From: Sphaerotilus microaerophilus
Lineage (GTDB): Bacteria; Pseudomonadota; Gammaproteobacteria; Burkholderiales; Burkholderiaceae_C
Direction: 5' to 3'
DNA: 64,000 nt
Assembly (NCBI RefSeq): GCF_023734135.1
Contig: NZ_AP025730.1
Span: 124,001 to 188,000 of the forward strand
Positions within the stretch are counted from its first letter, which is position 1. Every line of letters begins with the position of its first letter. The notes under the pieces are model-generated. The model was given only the letters and a program-made list of their open reading frames with translations, made no database searches and was not told the origin of the DNA. Both the position numbers and the translations under genes were made by a program. Positions 11,062 through 20,389 of the stretch are shown here, piece after piece.

Positions 11062-11958
11062 TCAGGCCCCCGCGACAGGAGCGAGGCAGGCCTCGGGCAG
11101 CTCGATCTCACCCTCGAACACCGGCTCGGCCGGCCCTGTCATCCACACCGGCTGGCCCGGGCCGGGCCAGGTGATGGTGAGCAGGCCGCCGCGGGTGTGC
11201 ACGTCCACCGTCTCGTCGAGCCAGCCCAGGCGGATGCCCGCCACCACCGCGGCGCAGGCGCCCGTGCCGCAGGCCAGCGTCTCGCCGGCGTCGCGTTCGT
11301 AGACGCGCAGGCGCACCTCACGGCGCGAGACCACCTGCAGGAAGCCGGCGTTGACCCGGCGCGCAAAGCGCGCGTGGCCCTCGACCAGGGGGCCGATCTC
11401 GGCCACCGGCGCGCTGTCCACGTCCTCGACGCGCTGCACCGCATGCGGGTTGCCCATCGACACCGCGGCGATCTCCACGCGCGGCCAGCTCGCCCCCGGC
11501 AGCTCCAGCGGCCAGAGCTCGAAGCCGTTGACGAGCCGCGGCGTCAGCCCACTGGGGTCGAAGGGCAGGCGCGCCGGCTCGAACACCGGCTGGTTCATGT
11601 CGACGGTGACGCGGCCATCGTCCTGCAGCGTCAACGCCAGGCGGTTGTTGATGGTCTCGACCTGCACCGTGCGCTGCGTCGTCAGGCCCCGATCGTGCAC
11701 GAAGCGCACGAAGCAGCGCGCGCCGTTGCCGCACTGCTCCACCTCCGCACCGCTGGCGCCATTGAAGATGCGGTAGCGGAAGTCGATGCCCGGCGTGGTG
11801 GCGCGCTCGACCACCAGGATCTGGTCCGCGCCGACACCAAAGCGCCGGTCGCCCAGCAGGCGGTAGGCCGCCGGCCCCAGGGGCAGCGGCGCGGCGGTGG
11901 CGTCGAGCACGACGAAGTCGTTGCCCGCCCCTTGCATCTTGGTGAATCGCAGGCGCAT
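11062..11958 (-). CDS. dapF: Diaminopimelate epimerase
   Basis: DapF interconverts LL- and meso-diaminopimelate for lysine and peptidoglycan synthesis. The 298-residue protein starts [19 protein letters not shown], the classic DapF opening. It carries both catalytic cysteines, in [12 protein letters not shown] (about residues 76-87) and [14 protein letters not shown] (about 235-248). Length and motifs are complete. A 197-bp gap separates it from the DUF484 gene downstream, in which I see no gene. Confidence 0.95.
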   Translation of the reverse strand: MRLRFTKMQGAGNDFVVLDATAAPLPLGPAAYRLLGDRRFGVGADQILVVERATTPGIDFRYRIFNGASGAEVEQCGNGARCFVRFVHDRGLTTQRTVQVETINNRLALTLQDDGRVTVDMNQPVFEPARLPFDPSGLTPRLVNGFELWPLELPGASWPRVEIAAVSMGNPHAVQRVEDVDSAPVAEIGPLVEGHARFARRVNAGFLQVVSRREVRLRVYERDAGETLACGTGACAAVVAGIRLGWLDETVDVHTRGGLLTITWPGPGQPVWMTGPAEPVFEGEIELPEACLAPVAGA

Positions 11959-11991
11959 GGCGGGATTATCCGCGGGTGGGCCGACGCCGGA

Positions 11992-12465
11992 TCAGCCATC
12001 CGAGCCGTCGCTGGGCAGCGGGCGGTCGATCACGCTGAACACCGCGCTGGCACGCAGGATGGGGCGCTCACCCGCCACCAGCAGGCACTCGCCAAAGGCC
12101 AGCTGGCGGCCGGTCTTGCGCACCGTGACCTGCGCCTGCAGCCAGTCGCCGAGACGCGCAGCGCCGAGGAAATCGCTGCTCAGGCTGGTGGTGACGATGG
12201 CGCGGCTGGGGTCGCGGCGCTGCTGGGCGCGGCCCAGATTGACGCCGATGGCGCTGTCCGCAAAGGTCAGCAGCATGCCGCCATGCGGAATGCCGAGGAT
12301 GTTGGCGTGCTGCTCCTTCAGGCGCAGCCCGAGCGTGAGCGTGCCGTCGCCGACTTCCTGCCAGTAGACCGGACCGAGGGCACCGAAATAGGGCCCGGCG
12401 TGGCCGGTGAACAGCGTGAAGCCGGCCGGCGGCTGGCAGGAAGGCAGAGCGGCGGGAGCGGTCAT
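11992..12465 (-). CDS. PaaI-type hotdog thioesterase
   Basis: The 157-residue protein has a single hotdog fold. The PaaI-family core GIPHGGMLLTFADSAIG lies near residues 56-72; the HGG and Asp are the usual substrate-site residues. Strands such as ITTSLSSDFLG-like (here IVTTSLSSDFLG) and TVRKTGRQLAFGECLL follow. Such enzymes hydrolyse acyl-CoA esters, and the acyl group cannot be predicted. ATG 12465 is chosen because the 48 upstream residues of the open frame are low-complexity. The stop lies 33 bp upstream of dapF, so the two may be co-transcribed. Confidence 0.75.
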   Translation of the reverse strand: MTAPAALPSCQPPAGFTLFTGHAGPYFGALGPVYWQEVGDGTLTLGLRLKEQHANILGIPHGGMLLTFADSAIGVNLGRAQQRRDPSRAIVTTSLSSDFLGAARLGDWLQAQVTVRKTGRQLAFGECLLVAGERPILRASAVFSVIDRPLPSDGSDG

Positions 12466-12767
12466 GGGCGATCGGACAGCAGAGGGAGAGGGTGGGGCAG
12501 GGGGTCGGCCGGGAGCTGGCCGGGAATCAACGGGGCCTCCAGTGTCAGTGAAAACCCGCGTTCTTGCCGGCGTGGGGCGGTCGTGCAGGCCGGCAGGGGC
12601 ATGTTCCACTCGGGAGATACCCCGCGGCTGTCACCCTGGCGCTAGCCGGCCGCCGCCGGCACGGCCAGACTGCGCGCCAATCCGCCCGCGTGCCGATGCC
12701 TGCGCCTGCACTTGCGATGACGCATGCGCTTGCGCCGACACGGGCGACCCCCTTCGAGGAGCAGAGG
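12466..12767. other. Divergent intergenic region, no gene seen
   Basis: 302 bp between a thioesterase gene and a phosphotransferase gene that point away from each other. It should carry both promoters. No hairpin, repeat or small reading frame of note was found. Confidence 0.5.
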
Positions 12768-13853
12768 ATGAGCGACGAGCTGCAGAACGCCTTCAGCGGC
12801 ACCAAGCCGGTGACCCCCCAGCATGCTTTCGACCAGCAGCGCCTGGTCGATTGGCTGCGCCCGCGCATGCCGGGCCTGGACGGCGAGGTCAGCATCGAGC
12901 AGTTCAAGGGCGGCCAGTCCAACCCGACCTACCTGCTGACGGCGCGCTCCTCGGCCGGCGAGCGCCGCTTCGTGATGCGCCGCAAGCCGCCCGGCCAGCT
13001 GCTGCCCTCGGCACACGCGGTGGACCGCGAGTTCCGCGTCATCAGCGCGCTGGCCCAGACCGATGTGCCGGTCGCCAAGGCCCATGTGCTCTGCCAGGAC
13101 CCCGAGGTCATCGGCACCGACTTCTACGTGATGGACCACGTCGACGGCCGCATCTTCTGGGACTCCACCCTGCCGGGCATGACGCCCCCCGAGCGTGGTG
13201 CGATCTACGACGAGATGAACCGCGTGATGGCCGCGCTGCACCGGGTCGACCCGGTGGCCATCGGCCTGGGCGACTACGGCCGGCCGGGCAACTACGTGGC
13301 CCGCCAGATCGAGCGCTGGACCAAGCAGTACCGGGCCGCCGAGACCGAGCCGATCCCGGCCGCGGACGCGCTGATCGACTGGCTGCCCCGCCACATCCCG
13401 CCCGAGGGCGCGAGCCGCATCGTGCACGGCGACTACCGGCTGGACAACGTGATCTTCCACCCCACCGAGCCACGCATCCTCGCGGTGCTGGACTGGGAGC
13501 TGTCCACGCTGGGCGACCCGCTGGTGGACTTTGCCTACCACTGCCTGAGCTGGCACATGTCGCCGCTGACCGGGCGCGGCCTGATCGGTCAGGACCTGGC
13601 CGCACTCGGCATCCCGACCGAGGCCGAGTACCGCGCTCGCTACCTGGAGCGCACCGGCCGCAGCAGCCCCGTGCCGCAGGCGGACTGGATCGTCTACCTC
13701 GTCTTCAACATGTTCCGGCTGGTGGGCATCCTGCAGGGCATCGCCAAGCGCGCGCAGCAGGGCAACGCCTCCAACGCCCGGGCGCTGGAAACCGGCCGGC
13801 GCACCCGCCCGCTGGCCGAGCAGGCCTGGGCGCTGGCGCAGACGCTGGGTTGA
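12768..13853 (+). CDS. APH-type phosphotransferase family protein (ACAD10/11 N-terminal-like)
   Basis: The 361-residue protein has a kinase-like APH fold: a nucleotide-binding region near 45-90 (FKGGQSNPTYLLTA, then FVMRRKP), the Brenner motif HGDYRLDNVIF near 223-233, and LDWELSTLGDPLVDFAY near 244-260. This form, with QSNPTY and LDWE, is typical of the phosphotransferases found next to acyl-CoA dehydrogenases and resembling the N-terminal part of ACAD10/11, which phosphorylate 4-hydroxy acids or their CoA esters. No acyl-CoA dehydrogenase is beside it. ATG 12768 follows GAGGAGCAGAGG, a good ribosome site. Confidence 0.8.
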   Translation: MSDELQNAFSGTKPVTPQHAFDQQRLVDWLRPRMPGLDGEVSIEQFKGGQSNPTYLLTARSSAGERRFVMRRKPPGQLLPSAHAVDREFRVISALAQTDVPVAKAHVLCQDPEVIGTDFYVMDHVDGRIFWDSTLPGMTPPERGAIYDEMNRVMAALHRVDPVAIGLGDYGRPGNYVARQIERWTKQYRAAETEPIPAADALIDWLPRHIPPEGASRIVHGDYRLDNVIFHPTEPRILAVLDWELSTLGDPLVDFAYHCLSWHMSPLTGRGLIGQDLAALGIPTEAEYRARYLERTGRSSPVPQADWIVYLVFNMFRLVGILQGIAKRAQQGNASNARALETGRRTRPLAEQAWALAQTLG

Positions 13854-13979
13854 GCCGGGCCGCCGGGGCGAAGCAAGACCGGCGCCGCCTTAGCATCGGC
13901 CATCGCGAACCTGCGATTCGTTCGATCGCGTGGTCGGGCCAATGAGACGCCCGGGCTGCGCCGTGCCGAAGGAGCCCCG

Positions 13980-14765
13980 ATGCCGCGTTTTGCCGCCAAC
14001 CTCACGCTGATGTACCCCGAGCACGCCTTCCTGGACCGCTTTGCGGCGGCGGCGGCGGATGGCTTCACGGCGGTGGAGTACCTCTTCCCCTACGAGTGGC
14101 CGGTGGCAGAACTGGCTGACCGCCTGCGAACGCACGGGCTGGTGCAGCAGCTGTTCAACGCCCCGCCCGGCGACTGGGCCGCTGGCGACCGCGGGCTGGC
14201 CTGCCTGCCGCAGCGGCGCGAGGAGTTCCGCCGCGGCCTGGTCGAGCAGGCGCTGCCCTGCGCGCGCGCCCTGGGCTGTCGCCGCCTGCACCTGATGGCC
14301 GGCGTCGCGCCCGCCGACATCGCACGCGACACGCTGCGCGCCACCTACCTGGACAACCTGGCCTGGGCCGCCCAGGCCGCCGCGGCCGACGGCGTGGAGC
14401 TGCTGATCGAGCCGATCAACCCGCGCGACATGCCGGGCTACTTCCTGAACCGCCAGGACGAGGCGCACGCCATCGTGCAGGAAGTCGGCGCGGCCAACCT
14501 GAAGGTGCAGATGGACCTGTACCACTGCCAGATCGTCGAGGGCGATGTGGCCACCAAGCTGCGCCAGTACCTGCCCAGCGGCCGGGTTGGCCACCTGCAG
14601 ATCGCCGGGGTGCCGGAGCGTCACGAGCCAGACACCGGCGAGCTGAACTACCCCTACCTCTTCGATCTGATCGACGCGCTGGGCTGGACGCAGCCGATCG
14701 GCTGCGAGTACCGCCCCCGTGCGGGCACCTCGGCCGGACTGGGCTGGCTGCGCCGCGCCCGGTAG
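13980..14765 (+). CDS. Hydroxypyruvate isomerase-like TIM-barrel enzyme
   Basis: The 261-residue product matches the Hyi/OtnI family (xylose-isomerase-like TIM barrel). Indicators are [20 protein letters not shown] at the start, the acidic metal-site segments [16 protein letters not shown] (about 140-155) and [14 protein letters not shown] (about 176-189), [21 protein letters not shown] (about 202-222), and the C-terminal CEYRPR. Hyi interconverts hydroxypyruvate and tartronate semialdehyde; OtnI acts on 2-oxo-tetronates. No glyoxylate carboligase or tetronate genes are adjacent, so the substrate is open. Confidence 0.8.
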   Translation: MPRFAANLTLMYPEHAFLDRFAAAAADGFTAVEYLFPYEWPVAELADRLRTHGLVQQLFNAPPGDWAAGDRGLACLPQRREEFRRGLVEQALPCARALGCRRLHLMAGVAPADIARDTLRATYLDNLAWAAQAAAADGVELLIEPINPRDMPGYFLNRQDEAHAIVQEVGAANLKVQMDLYHCQIVEGDVATKLRQYLPSGRVGHLQIAGVPERHEPDTGELNYPYLFDLIDALGWTQPIGCEYRPRAGTSAGLGWLRRAR

Positions 14766-14838
14766 CATCGTCGCCTGCCGGTGTGGCGCCCACGCCAGGC
14801 GCCTCAAGCCCTCCCTCCAACCACCCGACCCGCCGCCC

Positions 14839-16152
14839 ATGCGCCCTGCCCCGACCCGCCTTGCAGCCCCCCGCGCGCCCCTGGCCGCCGTTCTGATGAC
14901 GCTCCTGGCACTGGCCGTCGTGCCGCCGGTGGCCCAGGCCCAGGCCACCGCCGCAGCCACGCCGGCCTCCGCGGCCGCATCGGCACCCGCCGACGGGGTG
15001 CGCCCCGAGCTCTTCCCCGTGCTGGCCGGCGCCCAGGACCTGCTCCGGCAGCAGCAGTTCAGCGCCGCCCTGGCCAAGCTCAAGGAGGCCGATGTGCTGG
15101 GGGCCAAGTCGCCCTACGAGGCCTTCGTGACCGAGCGGCTGCGCCTGGCCGCGGCCTCCGGCGCCGGCGACGGTGCCGCGGCCGAACGGGCCCACGACGC
15201 CCTGATCGCAGGCGGGCGCCTGCCGGCCGCCGACCGGGCCGGGCTGGTGCAGGCCGTGCTGTCGGCCTACTACCGGGCGCAGGACCACCAGCGCTCGATC
15301 GATTGGGCCCGGCGGCTGCGCCAGGAGCCCAGCGCCACGCCCGCCCAGCAGTCGCTGGCGCAGCAATGGCTGGCTCAGTCGCTGTACCTGCTCAAGGACT
15401 ACGCCGGCGCGGCACGCGAGATGCAGGCCGAGCTGAAGGCCGGCGAGGCCGCAGGCCAGGCGCCCGGCGAGGAGCGCCTGCGCCTGCTCGCCAGCGCCCA
15501 GGCCCAGCTCAAGGACATGGCGGCCTACCAGGCCACCCTGGAGCGCCTGGTGACGCTGTACCCGAAGAAGACCTACTGGGCGGACCTGGTCGGGCGGGTG
15601 GCCTCGCGCGAGGGCTTTGCCGACCGCCTGGTGCTGGACGCCCTGCGGCTCAAGGCCGTGGTCTGCGGCGGCCTGGACGAGACCTCCGACGTGATGACCC
15701 TGGCCGAGATGGCGCAGCAGGGCGGCCAGTCGATCGAGGCACGGCGCTGGATCCAGCAGGCCTACGCCAGCGGCCAGTTCGGCAACGGCCCCCAGGCCGC
15801 GGCCCAGGCCAAGCTGCGCGACGCCGTCCAGCGCAGCGCCGCCGACGACGAGGCCGCGCTCAAGGGCAAGGGCCCGGCGGTGAAGGAAGCGCTCGCGCAG
15901 GCCAGCTGGGGCCAGAGCTACATCGCCGCCGGCCAGACCGAGCGCGGCCTGGCGATGATGGAAGAGGCGCTCGCCAAGGGCAGTCTCAAGCGGCCCGACG
16001 AGATCCGCCTGCGCCTGGGTGCCGCCTACGCCCAGGCCGGCCAGGCCGACAAGGCCGTGCGTACCCTGCAGGCGGTGCAGGGCAGCGACGGCAGCGCCGA
16101 CCTGGCCCGGCTGTGGCTGCTGCACCTGAAGCAGCCGGTCGCGGCGCGCTGA
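14839..16152 (+). CDS. Exported TPR-repeat protein
   Basis: The 437-residue protein has a signal peptide (about 1-35, ending AVVPPVAQAQA). It is otherwise almost entirely helical, with TPR-like units such as QQFSAALAKLKEADVLG, YRAQDHQRSIDWARRL, GQTERGLAMMEEALAKG and GQADKAVRTLQAVQG. It is probably a periplasmic scaffold. No catalytic motif is visible and neighbours give no hint. The start is ATG 14839, just ahead of the signal peptide; the frame stays open further upstream. Confidence 0.75.
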   Translation: MRPAPTRLAAPRAPLAAVLMTLLALAVVPPVAQAQATAAATPASAAASAPADGVRPELFPVLAGAQDLLRQQQFSAALAKLKEADVLGAKSPYEAFVTERLRLAAASGAGDGAAAERAHDALIAGGRLPAADRAGLVQAVLSAYYRAQDHQRSIDWARRLRQEPSATPAQQSLAQQWLAQSLYLLKDYAGAAREMQAELKAGEAAGQAPGEERLRLLASAQAQLKDMAAYQATLERLVTLYPKKTYWADLVGRVASREGFADRLVLDALRLKAVVCGGLDETSDVMTLAEMAQQGGQSIEARRWIQQAYASGQFGNGPQAAAQAKLRDAVQRSAADDEAALKGKGPAVKEALAQASWGQSYIAAGQTERGLAMMEEALAKGSLKRPDEIRLRLGAAYAQAGQADKAVRTLQAVQGSDGSADLARLWLLHLKQPVAAR

Positions 16153-16178
16153 GGGCAGGGCCGGCCGCGGGGGGGCAC

Positions 16179-17114
16179 TCAGTACAGCGACGGCTCGCCC
16201 GCAGGGCGGGTCTTGAAGCGCTTGTGCACCCAGAGGTACTGGCTGGGGTTGCGCAGGATCTCGCCCTCGATCCAGCGATTCATGCGCGCGGCGTCGGCCT
16301 CGGCGTCCATGCTGGGGAAGTCGGGCCAGGGGTCGAGGAAGCGGATGCGCCAGCCCTGGCCACCGGGCAGCATCTCGCCCACCACCGGCTGCACCACCAT
16401 GTCGAGCAGCCGGGCCATGCGCGAGGGCGCCAGCAGCGTGGCCGCCGGCACGCCGAAAAAGGGCACGAAGGCCGCGTCCTTCGCGCCAAAGTCCATGTCC
16501 GGCAGGTTGAAGAAGGCGTCGCCGCGCTTGATGGCGCGGATCAGCGGCTTGGCGCTGTCCTGCCGGGGAAAGATCTCGGCATTGCCGAAGCGCAGCCGGC
16601 CGGCGCGCATCGCCGCGTCGAACACCGGGTTGCTCTGCGCCTGGTAGATCGAGCCGGCGCGGCGGTTCTGGTTGAGCAGGATGCCCACGCCCGCCACGTC
16701 CAGCGCCAGGAAGTGCGGCGCCAGCCACATCACCGGGCGCTCGCTGCGCTCGGCCAGCTTCACATCGCCTTCGACGTGGATGAGCCGCTCCAGGCGCTCG
16801 CGCGGCGCCCACCAGAGCAGGCCGCGCTCCAGGAAGCTGCGCCCCAGCCAGCCGAAGTGCGCCCGTGCAATGGCCTCGCGCTCGGCCGGGCTGCGCCCGG
16901 GCAGGCAGAGCGCCAGGTTGCGCAGCGCCACCCGGCGGCGCGAACTGCCCAGCCGCCACAGCAGCGCACCCAGCCCATGGCCAAGCCGGTCGAGCCAGCT
17001 CAGCGGCAGCCAGTGCAGCAGCCACAGCAGGCCCAGCACCGCACGGGAGGCCGCCGCGGTGGCCGCAGCCCTGGCGCGTTGGCGCCACGGCGCCTTGGAA
17101 GTGTCCCCGCTCAT
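16179..17114 (-). CDS. Lipid A biosynthesis acyltransferase (LpxL/HtrB family), copy 1
   Basis: This late acyltransferase adds an acyl chain to Kdo-lipid A at the inner membrane. The 311-residue form starts at ATG 17114, placing one hydrophobic anchor (about 20-45) at the N terminus. The HX4D catalytic motif is in APHFLALDVAG. The family ending NPSQYLWVHKRFKTRP is present. A start 60 bp upstream (17174) would overlap the preceding gene. It lies directly downstream of a second acyltransferase on the same strand, a tandem pair divergent from metK that is typical of Burkholderiales. Confidence 0.87.
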   Translation of the reverse strand: MSGDTSKAPWRQRARAAATAAASRAVLGLLWLLHWLPLSWLDRLGHGLGALLWRLGSSRRRVALRNLALCLPGRSPAEREAIARAHFGWLGRSFLERGLLWWAPRERLERLIHVEGDVKLAERSERPVMWLAPHFLALDVAGVGILLNQNRRAGSIYQAQSNPVFDAAMRAGRLRFGNAEIFPRQDSAKPLIRAIKRGDAFFNLPDMDFGAKDAAFVPFFGVPAATLLAPSRMARLLDMVVQPVVGEMLPGGQGWRIRFLDPWPDFPSMDAEADAARMNRWIEGEILRNPSQYLWVHKRFKTRPAGEPSLY

Positions 17115-17160
17115 GGATGGCGTTTTTGTCTCTGTTTTGGTTCGAAGGAAGGACCAGCGC

Positions 17161-18069
17161 TCAGTCTGCCCCATCGGCCGGCACCTCGGCCTGGGGACGC
17201 GGCTGCTTGTAGCGGTGGTAGCCCCAGAGGTACTGGTCCGGGCGGGCCAGGATGAGGCCTTCCATCGCCCGGTTCACCACCGCCGCGGCCCGCCGGGCCA
17301 CCTCTTCGGCATCCTGCCCCCCGGCGGGATCGGCCGGGGTGCCGGGCATCGGCTCGGCCGGCACCGAGACGCGGATCACGTAGCCGCGCCCACCCGGCAG
17401 CCGCTCGGCGGCAAAGAGCAGCCAGGCCGCGCCGGTCTGCTGCACCAGGCGCGAGGCCAGCGTCATCGTGTAGGCCTCGCGGCCGAAGAAGGGCGCCCAC
17501 ACCCCCATGCCCTGCGGCGGCACCTGGTCGGGCAGCAGGCCCACCGTGCCGCCCTTGCGCAGGGCGCGGATCATCTGCCGCACCCCCGTCAGGTTGGCAG
17601 GGGCCGTGAGCAGCCCGGGCCGGTTGCGCGACTGCGCCACCAGCTCGCGCAGCGCCGGCTGGCGCGAGGGCCGGTACAGCGCGGTGATCGGGCTCATAGC
17701 CCCCCAGCGCTCGGCATAGGCCTGCGCAATCACCTCGAAGCAGCCCAGGTGCGGCGTGAGCATCAGCAGCCCGCGGCCCTCGGCCAGCGCGGCCTCGACG
17801 TGCTCGGCCCCGTCCCAGCGCACCCAACCGCCCAGCGGCTGGTCGTGCGGGCGGCACCACAGCCAAGGCAGTTCGGCCACCATGCGCCCCGCCGAGGCCA
17901 CGGCGCCGCGCGCACGGGCCCAGTCCAGCCCGGCCTGGGCCACGTTGGCGCGCAGGCGCTGGCGGTAGGGGGGCGAACCCCAGAAGGCCAGCCAGCCCAA
18001 CAAAGTGCCCACACGGTGCAAAAGTGCCAGCGGAAGGCGTGCCGCCAGTCTGAAAAGGGTCGGGATCAC
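17161..18069 (-). CDS. Lipid A biosynthesis acyltransferase (LpxL/HtrB family), copy 2
   Basis: The 302-residue paralogue has an N-terminal hydrophobic anchor. The catalytic motif appears as TPHLGCFEVIA: His followed after four residues by Glu, not the usual Asp. The ending RPDQYLWGYHRYKQPRP is of the family. It is transcribed away from metK and precedes copy 1 by about 46 bp. The His-x4-Glu variant is known in part of the family, so activity is likely. Which acyl position each copy modifies cannot be read from sequence. Confidence 0.85.
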   Translation of the reverse strand: MIPTLFRLAARLPLALLHRVGTLLGWLAFWGSPPYRQRLRANVAQAGLDWARARGAVASAGRMVAELPWLWCRPHDQPLGGWVRWDGAEHVEAALAEGRGLLMLTPHLGCFEVIAQAYAERWGAMSPITALYRPSRQPALRELVAQSRNRPGLLTAPANLTGVRQMIRALRKGGTVGLLPDQVPPQGMGVWAPFFGREAYTMTLASRLVQQTGAAWLLFAAERLPGGRGYVIRVSVPAEPMPGTPADPAGGQDAEEVARRAAAVVNRAMEGLILARPDQYLWGYHRYKQPRPQAEVPADGAD

Positions 18070-18273
18070 AGGTCTAGAATTCCGGACATCGCCGAGTTAA
18101 GGAACAACTTGCGGGGCGACGGGCCAGCGATCCACGGGTCACCGGCACGCATCCACCCTCCCGGGAGGATGAACGAAATACCGCTAAAGCGTTCGCCGCT
18201 GTCTCCGAACCGAACCCCGAAGACCCAGGCGAACCGCCGAAGTCCTTGTGTTCAACCTCAGGAGTTTATTTAA
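18070..18273 (+). promoter_or_regulatory. metK 5' leader with a perfect palindrome
   Basis: The 204-bp region between the lpxL-type pair and metK contains the perfect 12-bp palindrome CCTCCCGGGAGG (18157-18168) and small stems CGCT-AA-AGCG and GGCG-AA-CCGCC further down. The ribosome site AGGAG lies at 18260-18264. The leader is long and structured enough to suspect RNA-level control, but it does not match the SAH or SAM-II riboswitch cores as I remember them. Confidence 0.3.
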
Positions 18274-19455
18274 GTGGCGAACGATTTCCTCTTCACCTCG
18301 GAATCCGTTTCCGAAGGGCACCCCGACAAGGTCGCGGACCAGATCTCCGACTCGATCCTCGATGCCATCCTGGCGCAGGACCCGCTCTCGCGCGTGGCCG
18401 CCGAAACGCTGACCAACACCGGCCTGGTCGTGCTGGCCGGTGAGATCACCACCCAGGCCAACGTCGACTACATCCAGGTCGCGCGCGACACCATCAAGCG
18501 CATCGGCTACGACAACACCGAGTACGGCATCGACTACAAGGGCTGCGCCGTGCTCGTGGCCTACGACAAGCAGAGCAACGACATTGCCCAGGGCGTGGAC
18601 CGCGCCAGCGACGACTACCTGAACATCGGCGCCGGCGACCAGGGCCTGATGTTCGGCTACGCCTGCGACGAGACGCCCGAGCTGATGCCCGCGCCGATCT
18701 ACTACGCGCACCGCCTGGTCGAGCGCCAGGCCCAGTTGCGCAAGGACGGCCGCCTGCCCTTCCTGCGCCCGGACGCCAAGAGCCAGGTGACGATGCGCTA
18801 CGTCGACGGCAAGCCGCACTCGATCGACACCGTGGTGCTCTCCACCCAGCACGCACCGGACCAGTCCGAGACCGCGACCCAGATGAAGGCCAGCTTCACC
18901 GAAGCCATCATCGAGGAGATCATCAAGCCGGTGCTGCCCAAGGAGTGGCTCAATGAGACCCGCTACCTGATCAACCCGACGGGGCGCTTCGTCATCGGCG
19001 GCCCGCAGGGGGACTGCGGCCTGACCGGGCGCAAGATCATCGTCGACACCTACGGCGGCGCCTGCCCGCACGGCGGCGGCGCGTTCTCCGGCAAGGATCC
19101 GACCAAGGTCGACCGCTCGGCCGCCTACGCCGCTCGCTACGTGGCCAAGAACATCGTCGCCGCCGGCCTGGCCAAACAGTGCCAGATCCAGGTGGCCTAC
19201 GCGATCGGCGTGGCCAAGCCGATGAACATCACGGTCTACACCGAAGGCACCGGCGTCATCCCCGACGCCGAGATCGCCAAGCTGGTGCAAGCGCACTTCG
19301 ATCTGCGCCCCAAGGGCATCATCCAGATGCTCGACCTGCTGCGCCCGATCTACGCCAAGACCGCGGCCTACGGCCACTTCGGCCGCGAAGAGCCCGAGTT
19401 CACCTGGGAGCGGACCGACAAGGCCCAGGCGCTGCGCGCAGCGGCCGGGCTGTAA
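18274..19455 (+). CDS. metK: S-adenosylmethionine synthetase
   Basis: MetK makes S-adenosylmethionine from methionine and ATP. The 393-residue product starts at GTG 18274, nine bases after AGGAG, and opens [22 protein letters not shown] in the usual way (first 22 residues). Other signatures are [18 protein letters not shown] near 119-136 and the ATP/phosphate-binding segment [19 protein letters not shown] near 269-287. Length is normal. Three stem-loops follow the stop codon. Confidence 0.97.
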   Translation: MANDFLFTSESVSEGHPDKVADQISDSILDAILAQDPLSRVAAETLTNTGLVVLAGEITTQANVDYIQVARDTIKRIGYDNTEYGIDYKGCAVLVAYDKQSNDIAQGVDRASDDYLNIGAGDQGLMFGYACDETPELMPAPIYYAHRLVERQAQLRKDGRLPFLRPDAKSQVTMRYVDGKPHSIDTVVLSTQHAPDQSETATQMKASFTEAIIEEIIKPVLPKEWLNETRYLINPTGRFVIGGPQGDCGLTGRKIIVDTYGGACPHGGGAFSGKDPTKVDRSAAYAARYVAKNIVAAGLAKQCQIQVAYAIGVAKPMNITVYTEGTGVIPDAEIAKLVQAHFDLRPKGIIQMLDLLRPIYAKTAAYGHFGREEPEFTWERTDKAQALRAAAGL

Positions 19456-19518
19456 GGCCCGGCGTTCGCGACAGCGAACCCTGAGGTTTGGGGCGAAGCT
19501 CATCTCCGCGCAGCGGAG
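19444..19518. terminator. Three consecutive stem-loops downstream of metK
   Basis: GCCGGGC/GCCCGGC (19444-19463, spanning the metK stop), GTTCGC/GCGAAC around GACA (19464-19479), and CTCCGC/GCGGAG around GCA (19504-19518) are perfect stems in 75 bp. None is followed by a T run. They lie between two convergent genes, so a bidirectional or mRNA-stabilising role is possible. Confidence 0.45.
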
Positions 19519-19554
19519 GTGAGTGAATCTGTCCGGCTGCCACCGAGTTGCCGA

Positions 19555-20289
19555 TCAGAGCCTCAGCCACTTGGTGGTCCGGTAGCAATGCTCCGCGACA
19601 CCGCAGTGCGCCTGGTGCCATCGCTCGTCGTGCTCCATGACCGCCTTCGCAGCGCCCTCAGCCATCTTGAAGGACTTCTGCAGCGTCTGCGAATTCTTGT
19701 TGCAGAACTCGACGTACTTGCTGGCCACCTTCTGCAACTCTTCAGCGTAGGCCTTCATCTTTGACAGGTGGTAGTCCACCTCCACGTGCTTGCGGTAGAG
19801 CAACTCGGCATCGTGGCAGGATGCCAGTCCTTCCACGGCCTTGCCTGCAGGGAACGGCTCGGCGGCCCAGATTTCATGCGCCTTGCGATAGTGAATCATC
19901 ACCAGGGCCATCAACTCGCTTTGCCAGACCCTGCCGTGGGTTCCCGGTCTTGGGCCAACCACCGACAGCAATGGGGCACCGAAGAGAATGCTCTGGATGT
20001 TGTCGCGTCTCAGAGCCTCGCGGTCATCTCCGTCCTCCATCGTGGTCTTGGCTCGTCCCCCCTCCACCGCACCGACGACCCCTTTACCACCCTCAAGAAG
20101 CAACTCGACGAACAAGGGCAGAACAATCGGCACCACCGACGCCAAAGCCACCACCACTGCCTCGCCGGTCGCCCCCCCGACCGCCTTGGCCACTGCCTTG
20201 CGCGTTCGTTTCGTGCTGCTGACGTTCTTCTTGCACTCCTCGCCGAGAGCGTTATAGGCTTGCCACCCGGTTTCATATGTGCCGACCAT
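19555..20289 (-). CDS. Unrecognised protein with glycine-rich hydrophobic segment
   Basis: I do not recognise this 244-residue protein. After a charged N terminus (CKKNVSSTKRTRKAVAKA near 17-34) comes a Gly/Ala-rich hydrophobic stretch, about residues 35-75, with spacing like a glycine zipper, likely one or two membrane helices. The C-terminal half is helical and charged, with scattered cysteines, and ends HCGVAEHCYRTTKWLRL. ATG 20289 is preferred; an alternative lies 48 bp upstream at 20337. It sits alone between metK and the GGDEF-EAL gene. The membrane segment plus soluble helical domain could fit a toxin or stress protein, but nothing supports a specific role. Confidence 0.5.
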   Translation of the reverse strand: MVGTYETGWQAYNALGEECKKNVSSTKRTRKAVAKAVGGATGEAVVVALASVVPIVLPLFVELLLEGGKGVVGAVEGGRAKTTMEDGDDREALRRDNIQSILFGAPLLSVVGPRPGTHGRVWQSELMALVMIHYRKAHEIWAAEPFPAGKAVEGLASCHDAELLYRKHVEVDYHLSKMKAYAEELQKVASKYVEFCNKNSQTLQKSFKMAEGAAKAVMEHDERWHQAHCGVAEHCYRTTKWLRL

Positions 20290-20389
20290 CGCTGTGCCCT
20301 CCGACTGGACGGACCGGGCAGCAGCAAAGTTGCCCAATCCAGGATGACCCTACGCCGGTGGCGCAACCTGACCTTGCGCCACGTCAACG

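Noticed and set aside
18070..18273. SAH or SAM-II riboswitch ahead of metK
   Set aside because: The conserved core sequences are not seen; kept only as a structured leader.
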